NCBI GenBank assembly: GCA_963575645.1
Contig: OY754470.1
Coordinates: forward strand, 43,617,201 to 43,681,200
DNA: 64,000 nt
From: Xanthostigma xanthostigma
Taxonomy: Eukaryota > Arthropoda > Insecta > Raphidioptera > Raphidiidae
Direction of reading: 5' to 3'
Position numbers and translations under genes: made by a program. The notes beneath the pieces were generated by a model. The model saw only the letters and a program-made list of their open reading frames with translations, ran no database searches and had not been told where the DNA came from. Positions 36,401 through 48,400 of this stretch are shown piece by piece. Each line of letters begins with the position of its first letter. Positions within the stretch are counted from its first letter, which is position 1.

Positions 36401-39400
36401 CTCCTTGACTGGAATTTTAATGTTTTTTGTAAACTTGAGAAATAAAATTGTTGGGTACTGCTTTATTTGTGGAAAAAAACAGCGAAAAAGGTAAGAATTT
36501 GAGTTTATTAAGAATTCCTAACAACAAGAAAAGGTAATAACCATTTATTTCTATGTCGTTCTAAATCATTAGGCAGATACAGTAATGTAATAACGGTATT
36601 CTATTCATTATAAATAAAACCTACATATTGTAGTATTGTTATTTGCTACGAAAAATATACTAAATATGCAGCCATTGCCATTCAATAACTCGCATATGAT
36701 TGGCTGCGCGAACTCAGGTTGTGTTTGCGCATGTGCCAGATTGACTTTCTGAAAACCCGACCTTGGAGGACAAGACATCAAAGACGCCGACACCGAGTGA
36801 GCGAGTGCAGTTACTGTAATCACGAAGTGCTTCTCTGCTGTGGTACGATCGGGACTGCTCGCTCGGTCGTGTGTATGTCAGTGGAGATTTACAGTTCGTG
36901 CTACAGTTCAGAAGCACTTCGTGATAAGGGCTCTTGTTAACGACCGTTTTAGTCAACGGGTAAAGGCCCCCATACACCTCGTTCTTTTTTGGCAGTTTTC
37001 ATCGTCACGATTAAAACACGTCGGTCAAAACCGAAGTGTATGGGCAAAAACTGTCGATGAAACACGGCAGTTTTTATATCTGCCGAATCTTGATTTTAAA
37101 CACGACGTGTTTGCTGGTTGTCGTTTCAAATCGTAATGTGTGGCGCTTTCCGATAAGAATCGACGTGTTTATTCAGTGGTGCGACGTACAGCAAATAAGT
37201 CATATTAATTAAATGATTGTAATTAGTTTGAGTATTGATTTATATTTTAAAAATAACTCAAAATAAGTATGTTCGTCCATTCTCAGGTAATTGAACCAAT
37301 CCCCAGGTTCAAGTTTCAGCTCGTTCAATTCATACAATTGTATCGAAAATTAAACCAATCTCCTGGTTCTAGTCGTAATTCATTTAGAAGATTTACGTGT
37401 GAAAATTGCCTGCGTTTAAGTAACCATTCTTTAGTCCATTTTGAACGTTTTCTTTTTGAAAATTTTAATTTTATAGCCACCGCGGCTGCAACTGCTAACG
37501 TTGTCGTAGGATCCACCAAAGCAGATCGTATTAATGATGCCACGACTTCAGAAAAACTGAACGAAACAACGCCTCTGTGTGGATATGGCCGTTGTTCGTG
37601 TTTAATTAACCGTACAGTTTTACCCGTGCGGTTAAAACTGCCATAAAAGAACGAGGTGTATGGGGATGGCCGTTGTTCGTGTTTAACGGTACAGTTTTTA
37701 CCCGGCGGTTAAAACTGCCAAAAAAGAACGAGGTGTATGGGGGCCTTAACGGGCCGACGCGAAACGGTTACCTTTATACACGATCCGCTAATAACACTGG
37801 CCTATTATGAACAAGGCTAATTAATAAATCCATATCAATATCAATTTTAAACTCCATATTCACAATGAGCAGCACAAGGTAGGTAGGTAGGTATAAGTAA
37901 AAACGTGCGCGCACGTGTGTCGTTGTCAACAGACTTCTATGAAATGACGTGATCCACTGCATAGGATCGACTGCCGTCGCGCCGAGAGGCGACGTGCGAG
38001 TATCCGTTGAGTTTTGTTGCAGCGGTTACATTCCCGTTGCCTTAACAAACACCCACACTAACCTATTGAACACTGCGCGTCGGCCCGTCGCCCGTCATAA
38101 AAATCGGGCCGTTATCCGTTGTCATTAACAAGAGACTAGGCGAATATCTGCTATGGCCGATGTTTCAGGAGTTCAGCAGTCACTTTCGACTGCTCGAAGC
38201 ATGCCCGTGTAATTGCAATTGTCGGTTTAAAATTTTCTCATAACGTGGACATTTTAATACAGATTTGAATTAAGAAATATAACGTACCTGTAATTAACTT
38301 GTCTAACGAATTCCATCGCAGGTGGATTATTGTCAGTCTCTGTATTACCGGCAGAATCATTCACAATGCTGTCATTCTTTAGAAACTGCGGGTTAGGAAC
38401 GTACACCGTGTGGGCCTGTAAACAATCAACGCAACAAACCACTTTGTAGCTCTGGCTTTTGTTAGTAGTATATTTATATACGCATTGTACAATATATAAG
38501 ATTATGTTTTTGTTTTATAATCTGTCAGTCAGTTCTAGAGACATGATGAAAACATAGCAAAAATGTGGTGATCATTTACACATTTTGAACAATAATAATC
38601 TACTCGAATGATATACGATTGGAACTAAGAAAATTTTATCAGTTTTTGAAAAATCTTCATTCATTCATTCATAAACTGTTCATTCGTTTTTAGCCCCGAA
38701 TAAAATAGTCCAAGAGCTCGCGCTAAAAAATTACAAAATTTTTGTAAAGGTTAATGTTTTGAAACTAGCCAGTATTTTAGAGTGTAGATTTTACTACAAT
38801 CAGCAAGTCAGCGACCGCGATCACTAGCGTCGGGGAGTTTTATAAAAGCTAAAATTTGGTACATGATTAATTTCTTAAATATAATAAACAAAGATCTTAT
38901 TTTGATAAAACCGGCCTAGTTGGTAGAAGTAAGACCTACAGACTGATGAACATGTCGCTTCTATGAAAATGAGATCTAATTTGTTATTCTATACTAATAT
39001 TTTATCAAGAAACAAAGTTTGTAAGTTTGGATGTAATCTCTGAATCTATACTCATCCGATTTCAAAAATTTCTTCACCAATATATAGAATAGACCTTCGG
39101 ATGAACATCTATACTAATATTATAAAGAGGTATAGTTTGTAAGTTTGGATGTAGGAGGTAATCTCCAAAGCTACTCATTCGATTCCAAAAATGTTTTCAC
39201 CAATATTTAGTATGAACCGTTATGATGAACATAGGCTATATATTATCGCGTTAAAATAAAAGCTCTTTTCATGAAACCAATTATGTAACGTAAGTCGACG
39301 AAAAAACGGTGGCAATCTACAAATTCGGGCGAAGCTTAACCTGGCCGCTATATTAAAAAAAATAATCCTGTGCAGAACTTCAGCTTTTACAAAACACTAG

Positions 39401-42400
39401 TTTTTTTTGGCCCCGACGCCAGATGTAGCGACTGTAGTATTATTTACTGAAACTCTAAATACTAGCTAATTTTAAAATATATAGATTTTACAAACACTTT
39501 GCAAACTTTGATCACCGACTCTTAGTTAAAACGAGCGTGTAGTACGCCGCGAGCGCTACGAATAACGTTTTTGGGAGCGGCACCTGTCGAGCGTAGAACA
39601 TGATCAGTTCAATTTAATTAATACATCATTCGTATTTCAGCGTGTGGCATGCCGCGTGCAAAAACAATGTCTGAAATCTGAATGCGCCATATGTGATAAA
39701 ATTGTACATTAATCTTTCATCATTAATATTTAAGTAACACGCGGCGTGTTAACATTCATTTGTTTCAAAACTTAAAGAAGGTTCTTGATTTTTCCATTTT
39801 ACATAATCACGAAATCTGTAACCAGGAGACCTAGCTTCCTATGCTTGCCGTGTTTCGAGACGGATCATTTTCTGGCGCATGCGAGATGGCGCTGTTATCA
39901 CTACCTGGGAAAACTTCGGTTCTTTCCGCCTGTTTTCGCCATAAGTTACCAAAGTTGTTTAACTTCACAGACACTACATACATGTAAACCATGAACGAGT
40001 GTGCGTTACCCAGTAGCTGATGCCATATTGGTTCATGCGACAGATATCGGTCCACCGCTACGCTCGAGCTGGGTCTCCTGGTTACCGACTTCGTAAACTA
40101 ACATTGTTCAAGCTCTAACCATACAATAACACAGCAATACTAATTTTTTTATTAATGAATTGAACACTTTTTTTTTGCATATTTGACAGACATTTTTCCA
40201 AATGAATAAATGTTTAATGCGAGGGCTGTCAGGTATGCAAAATGTTTTTTTGCAAGGTAGATAATGATAACCGTAAATCATCGATACTTCTCTATAATCT
40301 GTATTTTCAACAGGCAGCATTGAGCCGTATTTGAGATACTGACAACATTATGACAACAAAGAAGTGTTAAAAGCAGTGCCGGATTAACCTATAAGCAAAG
40401 TAAGCAATTGCTTAGAGCATCGCGTCTCAGGGGGCACCAAGAAGCACAACTCAGAAATGAAAATTACCTCACTAAACCGTGTCAACAAGTTTTTTTTTCT
40501 TTTTGTCATGTTCTCAAAAATTTTATGTACTGATATGTCTTTAGAAGTATAAAAATAAATATTAATTTATTTTTAAAAATGAAAACGAAAAAAATATTAT
40601 TTCTTAAGGGATCGATTTTTTTTAATTTTAAAAGTTTTGAAACTTTTTTTATATTAATTGTATCAAAATGCCTAAGGATCGATTTTATAGACAGTCAAAT
40701 TTTCAATGAGAGCATTGATTGTAAAATTCAATTTTTTTCCTAAAAATCTACGCTTTTTAACTTTTTTCTATCAATTTGAATTTTTTTTATAAACTGAACA
40801 TACACTCAGTTACATAAAAAGTGGATCACCTAAAATTATATGTAATTTCGATTCGTTGTATTTTCAAAATTAATAAGCCGATTTTGAAAATTCTTTTTTT
40901 GTTTGATAGAGCAGAGTTTTAGGAACATTTTTATGTATGAATTTTGAATTTCAATTAAGGCTTGATTACAGTGGAGACGGAAGAATAAGACAATGTTTTT
41001 TTAGTCAAGTTTCCTACGAAAAGTAGCAGCAGCAGTAGAATTTTTTCCTTAATTTCATCTTATTCCTTGGCCTTTTTTGTATCGGTTCGTTTTTGTTTTC
41101 AGAAATTATCTTAAATAACACCTGAGTTATAAAGAAAAATTCAAAAAACTGCATTTATTCTTTATTAATGTCGTGACCATAAGTAGGCTGGGAATGTATC
41201 GGTATTTAGGAACAAAACAAATGAATAATTTCTTTGACAGTCCGAATTTATTGATGGTTATTATTGTTTACTGTTAAATTTTTCATTTATGTGAATAAAT
41301 TATTTGTTTTGTTCCTAAACTCCGATCCATTCCCAGCCTACTTATGGCCACGACATTAATAAAGAATAAATGCAGTTTTTTAAATTTTTCTTTATAACTC
41401 AGGTGTTATTTAAGATAATTTCTGAAAACAAAAACGAACCGATACAAAAAAGGCCAAGGAATAAGATGCAATTAAAGAAAAAATTCTACTGCTGCTGCTA
41501 CTTTCCGTAGGATTCTTCAAATTTGACTAAAAAAACATTGTCTTATTCTTCCGTCTCCACTGTAATTAAGCCTTGATTGAAATTCAAAATTCATACATAA
41601 AAATGTTCCTAAAACTCTGCTCTATCAAACAAAAAAAGAATTTTTAAAATCGGCTTATTAATTTTGAAAATACAACGAATCGAAATTACATATACTTTTA
41701 GGCGATCCACTTTTTATGTAACTGAGTGTATTAGAGAGGGGGCCCATAAGCAAGAAATACGTAGGGCATCAAGGAGTCTTAATCCGGCACTGGTTAAAAG
41801 ACACTCTATCGAATAACAAAAGAATCATCGAAATCGGTTCACAGCCGGCGAAGATATCGACAGATAGATATAAAAAAAAAAACAATCGAGTAGAGAACCG
41901 CCGCCTTTTTTCGAAGTGTGTTAAAAAAAATAGTCTACGACCGATTTGATATTTTTTTTGTCATATTATCTGTACAATTCAATATTAAAATTTTAGTAGT
42001 GTTATCCAGTAGACTTTTTGTACGGTTAAAGCTTGAACTTATCGACGTATAATTTTTCTACGGAGCTATTTCAATCTGTTCATTAATTAATAAAATAGTC
42101 ATTATGCATTGTTTTGCTCGTATTTTCAAATTTCCTGCCGCTATATTCATGTAAGAATATACATAGCAGCCGATAGTTTATGTAAATTGACTTTAAATTT
42201 TTAATTTTTCATTATCATATTATAGGTTGTAATTTATTGTATATGTTTAAAATGAATGATATTGAAATAACAAAAAAATTATAGCTGGTTTCTTGCGACA
42301 CTTTCGTGTAAACAATTTAATAAAATAAAAAGTGTTTTAAACATCTTCAACGAAGTCGATTATATTAAAATTTTAAAGATGACATTAAGTTTCGAGTTTT

Positions 42401-45400
42401 TGCTCGTGCCTCACGTCATGACCACGTTGTTATTTTACCGTTTTATACCAAATTTCGGCGTGCTTGTTACTACGTTTTTTTTCGAAAGAATCAACAATCT
42501 TTGAATTCGAATCAAACTTAAAATTTTGAACGTGCAAATTATAAATTCTCATTTGAAATCAATAAATTACTTTTTATCGACTAATCTAGAACATCCATGC
42601 GATTGAATTTTTTGTTTAATGATTTATTTGTCCCTATAAGCTACTGATCATAGTTGTTTAATGGTTTTTTTTCATGAGAATGAACACAGATAAGAATGTC
42701 TGACATTTATTAAATATTGTAGATGGTTGAAGTTGATATTCGACAACTAACCTGCTGAAAGGCAGCTTGGAAAATGTTGTCCGGGAAAATATTTCTGAAA
42801 TAGAAACACGTTTGTTACGCCTACAACTTGTAGCTAAAGTTTACTAACCACTCTTTTTTGTTTTGCTAATATAACTTTCTCATTTTTGCGTTTTCTTTAT
42901 TCAACAGAATACCTCTAATTTCAAACTATTATTAATAAAAAAATTTAATTGCCTCTAACAATTAATTATTGATAAAAAAGACAGCATACAGTAAAACCTG
43001 TTGACCACTCACGGTTTCGCTAAAATGTGATTAAGCTTGTTGAGGATCATGAGGACATTTCGTCCGGTTGGATGGAAAAATAGTCAACTCAACATATTTT
43101 ATCGTACTGCAGTTAAATTTTGTATTTAGTATCTTAAGAAGTTATGAAATGTATTGAAATATAAATATGTTAAAAATTTACCAAGAATACAGTTTTCTTG
43201 ATATCATTAAACTATGTGAACATTTTTTTGTGTTCAATTTACTTTTTAAAATAACGTAACTGAACATTCAATTCCTTTTCTTAATACTTGAAATTCGAAG
43301 TATTCTGTCTTGGTTATTAAAAAAATTTGATGTAACCGAATTACGATTATACTTTTTTTTGTAAATAAGTTATAATTTTATTTTGACGCAGACGTTATTA
43401 ATCGGTTATTATTTTGTTATAAAAATATGATTTGAAAAGTTGCGAACTGATTAAGATTTATTTTAAATGTCACCTTTTAATTTAAATACTTTTTAATAAT
43501 ACGTTACAAAATACTAAGTTTGTAAGGAAATTTTAAATATTTACAAACAAAACAGGGGAGGGAGGGGGAATGGCGCTCATTTCTGTAACTCTGTCAAAAA
43601 GGAACGTAGCAACACGTCCAGTCGCGTGAAGCGCGAGGGGAGAGGGCCTCTAATAGACAGCGATGCAAACGGACAGTCAGCTCGCGTCATGCGACCGTGA
43701 AGAGCGTTTCTTCGTTTGCGGCCGCGCTGATCTAATTTTTAATTAGGTGCTGAACAAGTTAAGTTGCTGGGCTCGCTATACTATATCAGTGTTGCAGATT
43801 TGCGTAAACTTCTTTATAAATTTGCTGAGCGCAACAATATCAAAAACAATTTTGATCAAAGCAGCAAAACAGCCGGATTGGATTGGGTACACTTCTTTAT
43901 GAGACCCTGAGTGGCATTACCCAAAGTCAGGGGCAATGCCGCTCAAACAAGTTTTTTTAATAATGTTTTCCTACTACTAGTAGGTGAAAGATATATGCTT
44001 TTATTGTTAAATTGTTGATTACTCGATAATTAAAGACTTTGTTACTCTTCTTAATTTTGATTTATAATAAATACATTGGATCTTGGTGTTTACTATTCTT
44101 CCGATGTCGTTTGATATCGGATCAGGAAAAATAGGGTTACGTCTGTGTATATGGTGTGATTTTAAACTGCACAGGTACTCGCTAAGTCTAAACCAAGTCA
44201 CTTGTTAAGTACCGCGTAGTGAATTGTCGGCCGAATTATATCGCAACTTTTCATTTCATAAAAATACAATTTAATCAGTTGAAGCAACATAAAATCTGTG
44301 TAAAGACTCTTTCGACTAAGTGCACAAAATATAACACAGTTATACGCAATGTTTGAGTGTTAGACAAACCTTCCGAGATCAAGTACACTGTCCAAGAGAT
44401 TGACAGATCTTGCCTCGACGCCATGTACGAGCGTCTCCTTCATACCGGGATCTCCTGGATGTATGAGAAGCGCAAGTCCAATGCCTAAACAAGCGTTGAA
44501 GAAGCTGGTCAACAGGAAGTAAATCAACGTCCTCACAGCGATGCGTCCGTTCATCTTGGCGTTGAGACTCGCCGAACCGGCGATGAGACTCGCGATCACC
44601 AAAGGTAGGATCATCAACTTGAGAACGCGCATAAACAGTTCCCCCGGGTACGAAATCAACAGTATTGTGTCCACGCCGAGATTAAAAGGTCGCAAGCCAA
44701 ATCCTGGAACAACAAAAACAGCGTAAATTTTACCAAATATTTCGCTCTTATATATATCTTGAAGGAGATTTATTTGGTTGAGGAGCAATAGAAATAAGCT
44801 TTACCAAAGCATTGCTTGTGGCCAACGTTTCGAAAATTATATTTTCATCCTCAGAGCCTCAATGCAAGTTGAGATAGTAAATTGTGCAGATTATTGTAGT
44901 ATACATGATTATTTAAAATTATGAATTTCAACAAAATTTTTAATTAATAAATATCGTGATAGTATATTACATAACAAGGGCTGAAAGTTGAATTTTCGAC
45001 CCTGCGCGTCATGAGCCCGAGGCGAAGCCGAGGACATCATGACGCGCGGGGCCGAGATTTCGTCAGCAGGGACGAAAGATTGACATTTACTCCTAGTGAG
45101 AACGTCGGGTGGAAAACATTTCTCATGCGTATTTATACTCGTAACTAGGGTTACCGCTGTCATTTATTATAATAAATAACAGGGAGGAAATGTCAAACTT
45201 TCGTCCCTGCTATAAGGGACGAAAGTACGTACTTTTGATCAAGGTATGAAGAAAAACAGTTTTTTTTCGAAACGGTGGCCACAAGCGATACTTTGGTAAA
45301 GCTTATTTCTATTGTTCCTCAACCAAATAAATCTGCTTCAATACATATTTTGGAACAAAACTTCTATACTAATCTTATATATATTATTCCTTTTAATTGT

Positions 45401-48400
45401 AAATGAGAATTTAAAAAATGTATTCATTTCAAACGATTCGACTTATACGATGAGGTCTAAGCCAGCGTATTCTTTAAAACTATCTGCATCTGCATATCAT
45501 AGAAAATGTGGAAATTAAATTACTACTCCAATATGCTATTCACTAAATTAATAAGTATCTTTATGAGACGAGGTATGTTTAATTTTGTTCGTTTATGTTG
45601 AAAACGAAACATAATAATAACTAATTAAGATAAATTGGGGTCAAATCAAGGGATAACCACTGGCACTTGATGTTTTCAATCAGTGAGTCCATACGCGCCT
45701 TTTAATTGAGAAAAACTTGCTTGTCACGTGACGCACGGTCTAGGGGCCATCGAATCAATTGACATCACATGTCTGAAGACGTGTCTTTGTAAAAAAAAAT
45801 TAAAAAACACGTTTTTTAAATTAAGTAGTGTATATAAAAAAAGTTTAGTGTATTGCTGAAGATGAGAGCATAGCTCCCGAAATGTACATCCACTAATAAA
45901 ACTGTTGTGGTAAGAAGTAACGGTTCTTTATTTTTATTTAAGTAGTGTATTCTGAGAGAGAATAATGATATGATTGATTCTATAGCTATGAATTTTTACA
46001 CTACGTTTTATTATAGGTATCTGTATTAATATTATAAAGAGGTAAAGTTTGTAAATTTGGATGTAGGAGGTAATCACCGAAACTACTCCTCCGATTTCAA
46101 AAATTTTTTTACCAATTTTTAGAATGGACCTTCAGGCTGGACATAGGCTATAATTGGACCTTCAGGATGGACACAGGCTATAATATATAGCCTATGTCCA
46201 TCCTGAAGGTCCATTATAAAAATTGGTAAAAAATGTTTAAAATCGGAGTAGTAGTTTCGGTGATTACCTCCTACATCCAAACTCACAAACTTTACCTCTT
46301 ACTATTAGTATAAATAGAAAGTACAAAAATTGTGTTTTTTTTTCGAAAGCCCACCAGTTATCTAAAATTAAGAAAAAGGTTAAATATCGGTCAGCTTGTG
46401 GCTACTTTTCTGACCTGAAACAGATTTTTCACGACGAAAAAAAAACGGCAAAGTAATCCTTTTTGAATATAGCGCCATTCGTAGAGATTTTGGAACTGTA
46501 ACTTGAATCAAGTAGTTACAAGCCTTCACTTTAAGAATCTGACCGAATTTTTTTTGGTTTTAAAAAAAACAATATTTTACTTTCTGTCTATAATAAAAAG
46601 ACGACAAAACTATCTTAATTGAATTTATCTTACTTTTTCCCTTAAAAATTTTGTGAAGTTAGGTATCAAAACTAGGCGTCTACACTACCCCCACCCCCCT
46701 TTAAAGATCCTGTGTTAGAGCGAAATTGGGTTTTAGAACTGTCGTGTTATACAGGGGTTGCCTGTACAAAAGGGTAAGGAACTTTGTAAACGTCATAGCT
46801 GTCAAGTTTAATTGGAGTTGATATCCTCATTAATTATGCACTTGAAAATTCATAGATTATTGATTTATTAGTACTACTGTTTTATATATATGCAATCCGG
46901 AACAGTAAACAAAAAACGATTCAAAGATTAACAGTTTTAAAAATTTATTTCCAAAATCTTTATATAGTTTGGTGTAATTGCTTGGCAGATTCAGTAATTA
47001 ATTTGGTAAAAAATTTGGATTGAACTGGATCCATTTTTTAATACGTTTTTATTAACTCGCTTTCTTGTCTGTCTGTTTGGTACAAATGTAAATACAAACC
47101 AACTTTTCGATGAATTAAATATTTGAAACTTTAAACATATGGCTAAAAAAAATCATCTAGAAAACACTTATACTCGATTGCAGATAGGATTGTACATACA
47201 TACTGAGTTAGACCACCCGTACCGTTCGTTTTTTTTCGAAAACGGTTAGTCGTAGAGAGTTGTGTCAAAAATCTGTATTATTATAAAAGCCCTAATGAAG
47301 AATCGAATGGTGATATTTTTTTCCCCGGAAAGGTCGGTTTTCTTCTTAGTTTGCTCCAGAATGTTCAGAACTCCGGAATATTAAATGGCATGATAGATCG
47401 AAAGTGGCACTGTTGAAAAGATCTTTAAAAAATAAGCAAGTTTTGTAGAACATTTTTTTTTGTTACCAGCACCCCTGTTAAGTAATATTCGTTTGAAATT
47501 ATTAAATTAACATGTCATAATGACGAACTTAATTTTAAAAGTCGGCATTTAAAATCTAGTTACGAACGGTACGGGTGCTCTGACTCACCTGCATTTCTAC
47601 ATTTGAAAAGCATTGTAAAGTTTTAAATCTATCCTGCTCGAAAAATAATTGATCGATTGAAACGATATTTTTCTTAAAGTGTGAATTAATTTTTTGTTCA
47701 ATTTCCATTTCAAAACAACATTTTTCTATGCATTTTGATTAAAATTTAGCTTGAAAAGCGATATTTTTTCTATGTAGAACAATCATTTATTTTTGCGTGA
47801 GTACAATCTAATGTTCTAGATAGATGACAGGGAGTTTGAATACGACATTAGACTGCTCCTGAATTATGAAAACTGTAATTATATGATCATAATCTAAGGT
47901 GATTATCAATTTAAAATTTTCGACAATCCTTTCTGCAACCCAGCATTAATAAAAGGTGTCCTCCCACTTGCCGTCGTGCCATTTGCGGTCGGAACAATTT
48001 TCGTCCCACTTGCGGTCAATCAATATGATAAAATGTAAATAATGTCAGGGGTGATCTCACTTGCGATCAAGAAAATAACTTTATAAATCGGCAAATTCAA
48101 ATTTTCTACAGAAAGAATAAGTCATCTAAACAGTTCCAAATGCAATCTAATAGATTTTTCCAAACATCAAAATAATATGGCACAACTAAGTTTAACTCTG
48201 ATTACTAAATCCATTTTTTTATTTAATTCAATATTGTTGATGCGATGGTGTTTTTGTTGCGCTGTCAAAAGCGAAGGGGATATAGGCAAATTCCTTAAAA
48301 CACAATTACGGGGCGAGGTTGATGCGATGGTGTTTTTGTTGCGCAGTAAAAAGCGAAGGGGTATGAGTAAATTCCTTAAATAACAATTGCATGGTGCTAT

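Noticed and set aside
37269-37646. 125-residue plus-strand frame.
   Set aside because: Antisense shadow of the Harbinger transposase relic.
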